Part shown: piece after piece, positions 6,271-13,282 of the stretch
Position numbering within the stretch: the stretch's first letter is position 1
Layout of the letters: every line of letters starts with the position of its first letter
Source of the DNA: a virus
IMG/VR virus record: IMGVR_UViG_3300033153_008243
Location: 1-33,127 of that record
Strand: one strand, 5' to 3'
DNA length: 33,127 bases
Translations under genes and position numbers: made by a program
The notes under the pieces: model-generated
Told to the model about the DNA's origin: nothing
Seen by the model: only the letters and a program-made list of their open reading frames with translations
The model's database searches: none

Positions 6271-8096
6271 GGGTCCAGCCTGTCAAGATCTGGGAGAACG
6301 TCGAACCGGTCCGTGGTGTCGACGACCTCATCCAACAGGTGGTCGAGCGCATCCAGGCTCGGCATACTCGCAACGGGTTCGGCAGGTTGAAGTAACCGCT
6401 GGTTGAATTTATCGATCGCTTCGGTGAAGTCGCTGCGCAGCGGTGTCACGTTGCGTGGCGCGACGTCTTCGGTGCCGGTGGCGGCGAGTTGTTGTTCCTG
6501 TCGTCGCTGTCCCTCGGCGTGGCGGGCACGGATGGCCGCTTCGGTTACGTCCTGGCCGGAGGGCTTCAGGCCGCCTTGCCTCACCGACTTGGCGAGCTCG
6601 CGAGCCTTCTTACGCCGCTTCATGCCGTCTTTGACGTGCTCTTGTGTTACGCCGTGCATGGCCAGGCGGTTGTTGGTCGCCTTGCAGATCGGCTTGCCGT
6701 CCAGGTCGCAGACGACGACGAACGAGGCGTCCTCGGGATGGACGCGGAGCAATACCTCGTTGCCCTGCAACGGCATCAGGTGCGCGTTGCCGACGCCGTA
6801 CTCGATTGACTGGTAGCGCACACCGTTGCACATCACTTTGACCGGCCGGGTGGTGCGCATGAGCAACACATCCAACGCGCCTTCGGGCGCGATCGCTCGC
6901 GGGATCGGGTTGAACTGATCGAACGCCTGGCGTGGCGACAGGTTGTTCATCTCGTAACCGCGATGCGGTATGGCGTGGTACGTCTCGGCCCACCGGTCGA
7001 GCGAGGCGGCGAACTCGGCCACCGTCGGGCACCTGTCCGGGTGCTGCTTCGCAAACTTGGCGGCATGCCGGAACAGGTCGTCTTTTTCGCCGCCGCAATA
7101 GCTCTCGTAAGTGGCGGCGAACTGAAGATCCAGCGTGCGAAACCATCGCTCGATCGGCTTGGAGTCCGGGTTAAACGGAATCGAGAAGTGTACAGCGACA
7201 TTCAGCCCACCGAACACGCTGCGCATGTAATCCTCGTCAAACCTCGCTTCGGCCTGGCGGATCGGTCCGCCGCTCGGCCGCCCGCCGGAGACGCCGCGCG
7301 ACCGATACGGCTTGCCGTTGTCGAGGATCGCATGATGGGGTGAGCCGTATTGCTCGACGCCCTTACGAAAGGCGATCAGCACCGTGTCGGAGTTTTCCGA
7401 CAAGCAGACGCACCGGCCAACGTTCATGCGCGATCGCATATCGAGGAATGCGCTGATCAGTGGGCGAATGATCGTCGGGTCGGCGTCGGACTTACGGCAA
7501 AAGACATCAGCCTTCTTGAAGTCGCCGACCCACCATTCGTTCGAGCGCATCTTCGTGTAATCACGGCGGAGTTTCGGGCCGTATTTGCGGTGCCACTGAC
7601 GCTGACCGAGACGAAAATAGTTGGCGTGGAACGGCGGCAATTCTCGCTGGACCTTTCGCTGAATCGTTCGCAACGCCGAAAACGACCAATGGTGCTCGGC
7701 CGCTTCGGCGGCGACGATCTGATAACACAGGGTGACCGGTCGCCTTTGGATCGTGAGGTAAAGTTGCTTGAACCGCTCCCACGCGTCGGGGTCAACGGGG
7801 TCGGGTGCGGCATTTCGAACGGCCGTCGAACGGCCGTCGAGAAGGGCGGCCATGCCGCCCTCGGTCAGTTGCCGATGCCAGCGATAGAGCGTGCGGGCCG
7901 TGATATCCGAATGCGCGGCCAGGAACACTTTTGTCGCATCGGCCTTGGTCCGGTCGGCGGCCTTGAAGTCGTCGCACATGCGCCGCCACGACTCGACGAT
8001 CGCTTTGCGCCTGCCGGCCAGGCGGAGCTGCTCGTCGGAAATCCCGTCGAGCGGCTCGGGTTTGAGCTGAACGGTCTGGCGGGGTAGAGCGGTCAT
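6267..8096 (-). CDS. MuA-type DDE transposase
   Basis: 609 aa, close to Mu A (663 aa). It would cut the phage ends and join them to target DNA during integration and replicative transposition. In order: a helix-turn-helix region (about 50-90, ending ARTLYRWHRQLTEGGMAALL), the RNase H-like catalytic core with Asp at about 192 (WWVGDFKKADVF), Asp at about 259 (AILDNGKPY) and Glu at about 316 (DSKPIERWF), then the Mu-type C-terminal beta-barrel (about 420-490) and a charged tail that would contact the ATPase. The D-67-D-57-E spacing almost equals MuA (67 and 56). An adjacent TTG at 8099 is an alternative start. GAGGG, which overlaps the preceding gene's stop, serves as ribosome site. Confidence 0.95.
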   Translation of the reverse strand: MTALPRQTVQLKPEPLDGISDEQLRLAGRRKAIVESWRRMCDDFKAADRTKADATKVFLAAHSDITARTLYRWHRQLTEGGMAALLDGRSTAVRNAAPDPVDPDAWERFKQLYLTIQRRPVTLCYQIVAAEAAEHHWSFSALRTIQRKVQRELPPFHANYFRLGQRQWHRKYGPKLRRDYTKMRSNEWWVGDFKKADVFCRKSDADPTIIRPLISAFLDMRSRMNVGRCVCLSENSDTVLIAFRKGVEQYGSPHHAILDNGKPYRSRGVSGGRPSGGPIRQAEARFDEDYMRSVFGGLNVAVHFSIPFNPDSKPIERWFRTLDLQFAATYESYCGGEKDDLFRHAAKFAKQHPDRCPTVAEFAASLDRWAETYHAIPHRGYEMNNLSPRQAFDQFNPIPRAIAPEGALDVLLMRTTRPVKVMCNGVRYQSIEYGVGNAHLMPLQGNEVLLRVHPEDASFVVVCDLDGKPICKATNNRLAMHGVTQEHVKDGMKRRKKARELAKSVRQGGLKPSGQDVTEAAIRARHAEGQRRQEQQLAATGTEDVAPRNVTPLRSDFTEAIDKFNQRLLQPAEPVASMPSLDALDHLLDEVVDTTDRFDVLPDLDRLDP

Positions 8097-8102
8097 CAAA
8101 AG

Positions 8103-8306
8103 CTAACCCTCGGGGTACTCCACGTATTTGCTGTCTGTGTGGCCGCAGTGCGGGCACTTCAGCGTCGCCTTGGCGCGGCGATACAGATAGCCACATCGCA
8201 TCACACTTCGCGAACGGCCGAGCGTGATGGCCTCGGCCGGTACGATGCCGTCGCAGGCAGGACAATCCTGCGTTGCGGTGACGGGTCTGTCGATTAGTTG
8301 TGTCAT
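8103..8306 (-). CDS. Small zinc-ribbon protein
   Basis: 67 aa, preceded by a good GAGGAG site before ATG 8306. CPAC at 15-18 and CPHC at 51-54 form a zinc-ribbon pair, with an extra Cys at 38 (RCGY). It ends four bases upstream of the transposase region, so it is probably translated with it. Small zinc-ribbon proteins in early phage operons often bind nucleic acid or host polymerase. The activity here is unknown. Confidence 0.7.
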   Translation of the reverse strand: MTQLIDRPVTATQDCPACDGIVPAEAITLGRSRSVMRCGYLYRRAKATLKCPHCGHTDSKYVEYPEG

Positions 8307-8470
8307 AAAGTACTCCTCGGTGCATCAAAAAAACCGGAACCGGCGACGGGAGCCTCCGCTCCGACATCGCCGCGTCACACCGTTTCGTTTCGCTGATGTC
8401 CGCCTCCGTGCGAAACGTCGCCGATCCCTGGCTCTCTTCTCGAACAGGATGTCGATCGCGCCATACGCAT

Positions 8471-8980
8471 CTATCCCGTGGCCCTCTCTGTTTCGTCCCG
8501 CCAGGCGATCATCGCCCGGTTGGCCTTGGCCAACAGCTTCACGGCGCTGTTGGACCGCTCCATGAAGCCGGCGATCGCCGTGTCATCGGATTCGTCAACA
8601 CGGCCGTCGCGGACGATCTGCTCGACGTAGCGTGTTGCTGCCGTACACGCTTCGAGCACACTGAGCAACTCGGGGAGTAGTTGCTTTGGGTCGCCGGGCG
8701 GCGGTGTGCGAGTCGGCCGGTTTTTCCGCTTCAGTGTCGCCGATTCGGCCAGTTGGGCCGCTACGCCTGGCGCGATGAGCTCGACCAGTCGCAGGTCGCC
8801 GGTGGCATGGAACATCGAACGGACAAACTTGATCGTCGCGCGGCGATCGCCGTTTTCGACGGCGTTGATCTGACTGGTGGAGTAACCCATACACCGCGAC
8901 AGCGATTCGAGCTTGATGTTGTTGCTCAAGCGGACTTCCCGGATGACTTCATTGGCAAATGGCATTGGTTTCGATTTCAT
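8471..8980 (-). CDS. XRE-type helix-turn-helix protein
   Basis: 169 aa from ATG 8980. Residues 8-60 form an HTH: EVIREVRLSNNIKLESLSRCMGYSTSQINAVENGDRRATIKFVRSMFHATG, with the recognition helix at STSQINAVENG. The C-terminal part is helical (LLPELLSVLEACTAATRYVEQIV; FMERSNSAVKLLAKANRAMIAW), suggesting a dimer. Because it lies within the early operon, co-directional with the transposase, it may be a Ner/Cro-like regulator or a second repressor. The ribosome site is weak (GGACG). An upstream TTG extension of 13 residues has no support. Confidence 0.75.
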   Translation of the reverse strand: MKSKPMPFANEVIREVRLSNNIKLESLSRCMGYSTSQINAVENGDRRATIKFVRSMFHATGDLRLVELIAPGVAAQLAESATLKRKNRPTRTPPPGDPKQLLPELLSVLEACTAATRYVEQIVRDGRVDESDDTAIAGFMERSNSAVKLLAKANRAMIAWRDETERATG

Positions 8981-9045
8981 CTGTCGCGTCCGTGCGTTAT
9001 GAGGAAAGAACCGCAGCAAATCCCTTTACTGCGGACACGTCTGTG

Positions 9046-9363
9046 CTATCTTCCAATTGCCGCTTCGGCGACGGCTTCTAGCGGGTCGCCGCCAATGAGT
9101 TCACAGTTGACCGCGTGCCGGTAGCCTGGGCCGGGGCCGATGACGACCGGCGAACACTCGGCGAGTGCTCCTATAGTGGGCGACGTGGCGTTTGTCGGGG
9201 CCACCACGCGGTGCAGTGCCGCCTGCAGCGGGATCAAAACATCCGGCGAGAGTAAGTCCTCCTCGCAGGCCCGTTCGACGGCTGTGGCGATCGCGACAAG
9301 CTCGCCGTGATCGCAGTCAATTGAGTAAGGAAACTTCGTGTTATCTGTGTGTCGAACCTTCAT
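9046..9363 (-). CDS. Hypothetical early protein
   Basis: 105 aa from ATG 9363, which overlaps the zinc-ribbon gene stop as ATGA. It begins MKVRHTDNTKFPYSIDCDHGELVAIATAVERACEED, suggesting a beta strand and a helix, followed by a helix (VLIPLQAALHRVV). The C-terminus contains PVVIGPGPGYRHAVNCELIGGD. No family was recognised. Operon position (between a zinc-ribbon protein and an HTH protein) suggests an early accessory role. Confidence 0.6.
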   Translation of the reverse strand: MKVRHTDNTKFPYSIDCDHGELVAIATAVERACEEDLLSPDVLIPLQAALHRVVAPTNATSPTIGALAECSPVVIGPGPGYRHAVNCELIGGDPLEAVAEAAIGR

Positions 9364-9707
9364 TGGGCTACTGTCTCCGCTAATGGTGCTCCGCAGACCG
9401 TGCAGCGGCGGCGGTTCGGATCTAAGGGCCGCAAGAAGACCAGACCGCATCCGTCGCAGGACGGGAAGTGCAGCGACAAGTGACAGCCGCACAGCGGGCA
9501 ATAGCGGAGTTCCTGGCCGTTGTGACGGAATTCCGAAAGGTCGAGGTTGCACTCCGGGCAACGAGGGGCGTCCGGGTCGGCCTCTGCCGTCTCGCCGGCG
9601 GCATCGCGACATGCTTTGAAGTAGGCGTCGGGATCGATCGACGGAGCGAAGAAGCGGCGTTCGGCAACGTCGCGCTCGAACTCGATCTGAACCCTGATGT
9701 ACGGCAT
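9360..9707 (-). CDS. Double zinc-ribbon protein
   Basis: 115 aa, GAGGG before ATG 9707. Four CxxC knuckles are visible: C50/C53, C70/C73, C84/C87 and C102/C105 (CPEC, CPLC, CDGC, CTVC), enough for two zinc ribbons. The N-terminal 45 residues are a separate strand/helix segment (MPYIRVQIEFERDVAERRFF). Such ribbons are common in small nucleic-acid or polymerase-binding proteins. It is one of three Cys-rich small proteins in this arm. Role unknown. Confidence 0.7.
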   Translation of the reverse strand: MPYIRVQIEFERDVAERRFFAPSIDPDAYFKACRDAAGETAEADPDAPRCPECNLDLSEFRHNGQELRYCPLCGCHLSLHFPSCDGCGLVFLRPLDPNRRRCTVCGAPLAETVAQ

Positions 9708-9743
9708 CGTGTTCCCTCGCTCAAGAAGGCGGCGAATGCCGAG

Positions 9744-9811
9744 GGCCTTGCCCGGTGTTGCGAAGCTCGGCTTGCCAACTCCGACGGCTCCGCAACACCC
9801 CTGGGCAGGCC
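9744..9811 (-). other. Large imperfect hairpin in early leader
   Basis: GGCCTTGCCCGGTGTTGCG (9744-9762) can pair with the stretch at 9791-9811 with one bulged T on the left and two unpaired bases on the right. The inner 9 bp (GGTGTTGCG/CGCAACACC) are perfect. The hairpin sits about 40 bases upstream of the zinc-ribbon start at 9707. There is no T tract after it on the transcribed strand, so it is not a simple terminator. It may be an RNA element or a protein-binding site. Confidence 0.45.
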
Positions 9812-9817
9812 TTCTGG

Positions 9818-9844
9818 AAAACGCCGGCGGACCGCCCGCCGGCG
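9818..9844 (-). terminator. Intrinsic terminator-like hairpin, possible attenuator
   Basis: Read on the minus strand, CGCCGGCGG, a 5-base loop (GCGGT), CCGCCGGCG and then TTTTCC form a perfect 9-bp GC stem followed by four T. It lies just after the stop codon at 9855 and before the rest of the early operon, so partial termination here would separate the first small gene from the transposition genes. The T tract is short, so strength is uncertain. Confidence 0.5.
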
Positions 9845-9854
9845 GTAACGGTCG

Positions 9855-10082
9855 CTAGGCAGACTGTCGACGACCTTGCGGTGATCGGCTGCCTTTGGGG
9901 CACTTCGCGGCCCGACTGAGCCGCTGTGCGCGTCGGCAAGCGAGGATGTGCATGACCTCCTGGCGTGAAGGTGTGACGCCCTCCTGGGCTTTGGCTTCGG
10001 CCGTGCGGATCTGATCGATCAGCTGAAGCGTTATATCCCACACTTTCACGGGTCGGCCCATCTTGGTGCTTCGCTTTGCCAT
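9855..10082 (-). CDS. Small basic first early gene, possible regulator
   Basis: 75 aa from ATG 10082. It begins MAKRSTKMGRPVKVWDITLQLIDQIRTAEAKAQEG, followed by VTPSRQEVMHILACRRAQRL and a basic tail (KCPKGSRSPQGRRQ). Its place as first leftward gene is like that of ner in Mu, but no clear HTH is seen. It lacks a ribosome site. The proposed promoter would begin transcription within about three bases of the ATG, so the message may be leaderless. An ATG 28 codons further upstream crosses the operator region and is unlikely. Confidence 0.6.
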   Translation of the reverse strand: MAKRSTKMGRPVKVWDITLQLIDQIRTAEAKAQEGVTPSRQEVMHILACRRAQRLSRAAKCPKGSRSPQGRRQSA

Positions 10083-10091
10083 GATTACTAG

Positions 10092-10120
10092 AAGGTAACC
10101 TGCGACACGGTCCGAGTCAA
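10092..10120 (-). promoter_or_regulatory. Candidate early leftward promoter
   Basis: On the minus strand, TTGACT (10120-10115) and TACCTT (10097-10092) are separated by 17 bases. The -35 box matches consensus at five of six positions and the -10 at its three most conserved positions. Initiation would fall near 10085, about three bases before ATG 10082. The dyad at 10109-10124 covers the -35 box. Confidence 0.5.
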
Positions 10121-10182
10121 GACCTTTTAGAAGGAAAAGGTCTGGAATGAGACTTTGCGGTGCCATAAGGTCCGGTCTAGAC
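10109..10182. promoter_or_regulatory. Three operator-like dyads spaced exactly 30 bp
   Basis: GGTC-N8-GACC begins at 10109 (GGTCCGAGTCAAGACC), GGTC-N8-GACT at 10139 (GGTCTGGAATGAGACT) and GGTC-N7-GAC at 10169 (GGTCCGGTCTAGAC). Left edges are 30 bp apart, about three helical turns, so bound proteins would line up on one face. A separate perfect 9-bp inverted repeat, AGACCTTTT/AAAAGGTCT (10120-10143), joins the first two. The outer sites cover the -35 of the leftward and the -10 of the rightward promoter, an arrangement expected for a lysogeny switch. Confidence 0.6.
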
Positions 10183-10183
10183 T
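10155..10183 (+). promoter_or_regulatory. Candidate rightward promoter of the regulator gene
   Basis: TTGCGG (10155-10160), 17 bases, TAGACT (10178-10183). Initiation seven bases on would be at 10190, the G of the GTG start codon, predicting a leaderless message like that of lambda cI from its maintenance promoter. The -35 is weak, and the third dyad overlaps the -10. Confidence 0.4.
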
Positions 10184-10189
10184 GAAGTT

Positions 10190-10456
10190 GTGGACGAAAA
10201 GAAAAAATTCGGCCCGAACCTATCAGTAGAGGTGGTCGACGGTTTTGGCGTGTTCTGTGCGAGAAACATCCTCATTCGCGGTAGAGCGGCTGAGGCTGCC
10301 CTTCGCATGTTTCAGGCCGCACCGGTTGACGTGCGCGATCTAGCTATGAGACAAGAGTTTGATGAACTTCAGGAGGTGCTGGATGAGGCGGCCCGAAAAA
10401 TCGCCTCAGATCGGATCGCGCAGATGGGGAAAGCAAAGAAACGAGGCCGTCGATAA
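10190..10456 (+). CDS. Candidate regulator of the divergent switch, unknown fold
   Basis: 88 aa from GTG 10190, no ribosome site (only GAAG directly upstream). It begins MDEKKKFGPNLSVEVVDGFGVFCARNILIRGRAAEAALRMFQ, followed by a long charged helix (MRQEFDELQEVLDEAARKIASDRIAQM) and a basic end (KKRGRR). No classical HTH is visible; the basic tail and helix are compatible with DNA binding or dimerisation. It is the only gene driven rightward from the three-dyad region, where Mu-like phages keep the repressor. Identification as repressor is position-based. Confidence 0.55.
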   Translation: MDEKKKFGPNLSVEVVDGFGVFCARNILIRGRAAEAALRMFQAAPVDVRDLAMRQEFDELQEVLDEAARKIASDRIAQMGKAKKRGRR

Positions 10457-10547
10457 CGCCTTCTCGCTCAGCTTCACAGGAGAGGTGACGAAACGCTTCG
10501 ATCAGGCACCGCTCCTGCGGTACCAGCGCGGATAGATCATCGGCCAT
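10344..10547 (-). CDS. Possible small helical protein antisense to the regulator gene
   Basis: 67 aa. ATG 10547 has AGGGG seven bases upstream. The first 40 residues (QERCLIEAFRHLSCEAEREGVIDGLVSLL) resemble the helical tail found after the HTH of many repressors, but no HTH is present. It overlaps the 3' 113 bases of the opposite-strand gene, so at most one of the two is likely to be a genuine full-length gene. The rest of the gap 10548-10762 holds no convincing gene, and a rightward promoter for the next gene was not identified. Confidence 0.3.
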   Translation of the reverse strand: MADDLSALVPQERCLIEAFRHLSCEAEREGVIDGLVSLLSPSARSDLRRFFGPPHPAPPEVHQTLVS

Positions 10548-10762
10548 GACCCAGCCCCTTTGGAAAAGCAGCCGCCCGCCGAATCGCGTCCGTGCGAAAA
10601 GATTCCCTGGCCGTCGGCGGTGGATAACTCGGCATCGGCATCAACCGATGGCTTATACGATCCTAGCGGGAATCAGTTTCGATTCAAGCCCCAAAATGTA
10701 GGTGGTCGACACACTGGAGACACAAGGTCAAAATTTGACACCCCCACAGAGAGGTGGTTGTG

Positions 10763-11875
10763 ATGACGATGACTCATAAGTCGTGGTGGGCGTTTATGCT
10801 GCTCGTACTGTGGGTGCTTGTGGCAACCGGCCAGGCCACCGGGGGCGACGGCGCCCCGGCAAGCCAGCCAGCCGCTGGGCCAGAATCTTTCGAATTTACG
10901 CCTCCGGATTTCATGGATCGGCTCCGGAAAATCCGGAGTGAGTATTCCTCCGCTGTTGGGCAATACCTTGCGATTACAGCATGGGAAGAGAGCAGCCCAA
11001 GCCGGGTTCAATGGCGGCGGTGGTTTGGAAAGTACAAGAAACGGCTGGTCGCAGAGAATGCGGACGTGCAGCTCTGGCACAGTGTGCAGCAAGGGCTCGT
11101 TCCACCACCAGAGAAGAGGAACTGGCTTGCGGACTCGCACGGGTTTCGGCTGAATAGTCATGCAGCCTTGGGCATCCTGTGGGAGCTTGGGAATGATTGT
11201 GTATGGCGGGGCGCACACTGTCTTCGTCTCAGAAGAATGTTATGGCAGGACCTCGAACAACGGATGGAAACATACTTGGCCTGGATGGAAAAATGCTATG
11301 GAAACTCGACGCGGACAACGCGTCTCAAGATGCGCGCTGCATGGGCTGTGGCGGCATGGGAGAGGGTAGGCGGTACAGCGTCGTCAGCTTCCGACAAAGG
11401 AGGCGGCAATGGTCGGGAGCAGCGGCCGCTTGGTAACGCGACCGAGAGTACTCCGCAAGAAAGCAAGTCCGCGCAGCGGGACGGCGAGGCTGTGGGCGGG
11501 AACGACGAGGGCGATGTTGGCTTCCTGGAGGGGATAGCTGATATATTCGACGCCATCGCGCGTGAAGCGGAGAGAGCCCGCACGGAAGAGGCGAAAAAGG
11601 TCGAAGTGGTCAACTGGCATAGTAAGAAGTCGGGCGACAAATACTTGGTGATGGGGGAAGTGCAGAACACGCACACGGAGCCGGCAATAGCATTCAGCAT
11701 TCTTGTTTTCGTTCAGGGGGTGCGCGACGGGCGGCCGCTGGATGTGCATGATGCTCGGTTCGACATAGCTCTGAATCCGGGCCAGAAGTCGCCGTTTACG
11801 GTCGCCGTTCCCGTGAAGCCGGGCACCCATTTTGAGGTGATTTCTCTGGGGTATTTCGAGCAATCCCCAGAATAG
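10763..11875 (+). CDS. Secreted protein with C-terminal FxLYD-like domain, probable cargo
   Basis: 370 aa. ATG 10763 is preceded by GAGAGG at eight bases; GTG 10754 is a weaker alternative. The N-terminus (KSWWAFMLLVLWVLVATGQA) is a signal peptide, followed by an APASQPAAGPE linker typical of exported planctomycete proteins. Residues about 50-205 are helical and Trp-rich. A disordered Gly/Ser/Glu stretch (about 205-250) precedes a beta domain (290-365) with KYLVMGEVQNTHTEPAIAFSILVFVQ and a closing NPGQKSPFTVAVPV, the pattern of FxLYD/DUF3426-type domains seen in envelope proteins. It sits between the switch and the lysis genes with its own surroundings, and its codon usage is less GC-rich than neighbours, suggesting acquired cargo. 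Confidence 0.7.
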   Translation: MTMTHKSWWAFMLLVLWVLVATGQATGGDGAPASQPAAGPESFEFTPPDFMDRLRKIRSEYSSAVGQYLAITAWEESSPSRVQWRRWFGKYKKRLVAENADVQLWHSVQQGLVPPPEKRNWLADSHGFRLNSHAALGILWELGNDCVWRGAHCLRLRRMLWQDLEQRMETYLAWMEKCYGNSTRTTRLKMRAAWAVAAWERVGGTASSASDKGGGNGREQRPLGNATESTPQESKSAQRDGEAVGGNDEGDVGFLEGIADIFDAIAREAERARTEEAKKVEVVNWHSKKSGDKYLVMGEVQNTHTEPAIAFSILVFVQGVRDGRPLDVHDARFDIALNPGQKSPFTVAVPVKPGTHFEVISLGYFEQSPE

Positions 11876-12290
11876 TTCAAGTCTCCGCGTGCGACTTTCC
11901 GAAGCACGTCTTGACAGCCGGCTGCCGGTGCGGTAGCGTAGCTGTCGATAATCACTATCGTGTCGTCTGCTTGCCATGAACACTCCGACGCGGCACGCGC
12001 CTTTCCCCTACCTGGGCAGACCTTCTGAACTCTTGGTTCGTGCGCATGGATGCGCCGGATTGTGAGCTTGAGATGGTCAGGGAAGACCCCGCGGTCCATC
12101 CGAAGACGCACACCCGAAGGCCGAAGCGGGCCGCCAGTCGCCAATTACGGGGCTGTAGTGCTACTTGTCTTCCCATTGCAGTATATCCGATCCAGAATAA
12201 ATCTAATGTACGGTGTGAACCAGCCGGTCGCCTCGCCGGTTTGCGGACCGAAGACCGGCCATTGACGGACGAAGCGGTGAGAGGTCTCGG

Positions 12291-12319
12291 GGCGCGCGGT
12301 GTGCGAGGCACCGCGCGCC
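12291..12319 (+). repeat. Perfect 11-bp GC hairpin
   Basis: GGCGCGCGGTG (12291-12301), loop TGCGAGG, CACCGCGCGCC (12309-12319). No T tract follows, so this is not an ordinary intrinsic terminator. Confidence 0.55.
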
Positions 12320-12382
12320 GCCGGGGATCGCCGTCCACAGCACAAGTGCCGTCTCTTGCTCTGCGGTTTGCTCATACCTGGC

Positions 12383-12417
12383 CGCGGTGCCCGGTACGGG
12401 ACTCGCCGGGCGCCGCG
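12383..12417 (+). repeat. 12-bp hairpin with one G-T pair
   Basis: CGCGGTGCCCGG (12383-12394), 11-base loop, CCGGGCGCCGCG (12406-12417). Pairing is complete if the single T-G pair is allowed. It is the second strong stem in the leader; a third, weaker GC-rich one follows near 12455-12485. Confidence 0.45.
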
Positions 12418-12514
12418 CGGGTTTTATCGAAGCGTTCAACTCTTTCCAGGCGGCGGGCGTGCGCGCGGGACGCGACGCGCGCATGGTCGCCACTTACCCC
12501 AAAGGAGCAAAACT

Positions 12515-13234
12515 ATGTGTCGAAAACAACTTAAACGAGTGTCTGTCATGATCGCGATCGCCTGTTCGTGCGCGATGCTGGCCGGCTGCGCCGCGAACAG
12601 TACGGCGAATCCGTGGCAGAAAACCGACACCGGCCAGGCCACCACGACGGCGCAGCCGATCAACGTCAACGTCATGCCGTTGAACGGACCCGATCCGCAA
12701 GTACTGCCGGGCCATACCGGCGCGGTGATCGGCTACGCCCGAGCGACCATCGGCAGCGCGATGAGCTGGTTGGACGAACAGTCCGATGGCGTGCCGACAT
12801 CGCAGCCGGCCGCCGGCATGGTCGTTAATGTTAACGACTCCGAGTACTGGGAGGGCAAGCAAACGACGGCCGTACCTGCCGGCGCGTACACGCAAGTCAA
12901 CAACATCTTCATCGACACGTCGAGCGCGGCCGACTCCGCCGGCACGTCGACCGGCAGTGGTACGCAGTCGGCCGCCAGTGAAACCACCCAGGAAATAAAA
13001 GCCGCGATCGAAGCGTTGCTCCAAACTACCGCCGCGTTGCAGGCCGCCATCGACACGACGCAAGCCGGCAGCGGAGAAGGTGAGTCATCGGCCACGAGTT
13101 CGCAACAGGCCGACCAGAAGCTCGATGCGGTGGTCAACCTGCTGGAGGCGACTGCCGAGAAGCTGAACACGTTAACGGAACTGCTCGGCCAGCTTCCCGG
13201 TCAGCAAGAGGAGGCCACGGCGCAAGACGAGTGA
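12515..13234 (+). CDS. Outer-membrane-type lipoprotein with coiled coil
   Basis: 239 aa. AGGAG precedes ATG 12515, and longer upstream readings are arginine noise. Signal sequence KRVSVMIAIACSCAMLAGC has its lipobox LAGC at 22-25, with Cys25 the lipidation site. The mature part is Ser/Thr/Gln/Ala-rich (TSQPAAGMVV, TSTGSGTQS), then two helical coiled-coil segments (IKAAIEALLQTTAALQAAI; DQKLDAVVNLLEATAEKLNTLTELL). It heads the lysis-like gene set. It could be a spanin-type lipoprotein, though it is large for one, or a lysogenic envelope protein. Confidence 0.75.
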   Translation: MCRKQLKRVSVMIAIACSCAMLAGCAANSTANPWQKTDTGQATTTAQPINVNVMPLNGPDPQVLPGHTGAVIGYARATIGSAMSWLDEQSDGVPTSQPAAGMVVNVNDSEYWEGKQTTAVPAGAYTQVNNIFIDTSSAADSAGTSTGSGTQSAASETTQEIKAAIEALLQTTAALQAAIDTTQAGSGEGESSATSSQQADQKLDAVVNLLEATAEKLNTLTELLGQLPGQQEEATAQDE

Positions 13235-13282
13235 GGCGCCCGTGGGCCGTTTCGGCTGCGCTTTTCAGGAGAGACCAGACTG

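Larger units (their letters stand above)
11876..12514 (+). other. Gene-free stretch, possible late-operon leader
   Basis: No frame on either strand looks like protein; long frames here are arginine-rich shadows. A perfect TTGACA (11911-11916) followed 17 bases later by TAGCGT (11934-11939) is a weak promoter candidate. Strong GC hairpins lie downstream (listed separately). The first late gene begins at 12515 with AGGAG. The stretch may hold the late promoter and leader. Confidence 0.4.

Noticed and set aside
8375-8470. 31-codon minus-strand frame directly after the XRE-type gene stop
   Set aside because: No clear ribosome site and low-complexity Arg/Ser/Gly sequence; cannot be distinguished from chance.
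10735-10740. TTGACA as promoter of the FxLYD-like gene
   Set aside because: Only 22 bases before the start codon, leaving no room for a -10 box and start point before the ribosome site.
11713-12144. Minus-strand frame of 143 codons overlapping the end of the FxLYD-like gene
   Set aside because: Overlaps a well-supported gene on the other strand, and composition is not protein-like at the start.
12040-12534. Long plus-strand frame of 164 codons before the first late lipoprotein
   Set aside because: Arginine/serine-rich composition, no ribosome site, and it runs out of frame into the lipoprotein gene; it looks like a GC-rich shadow.
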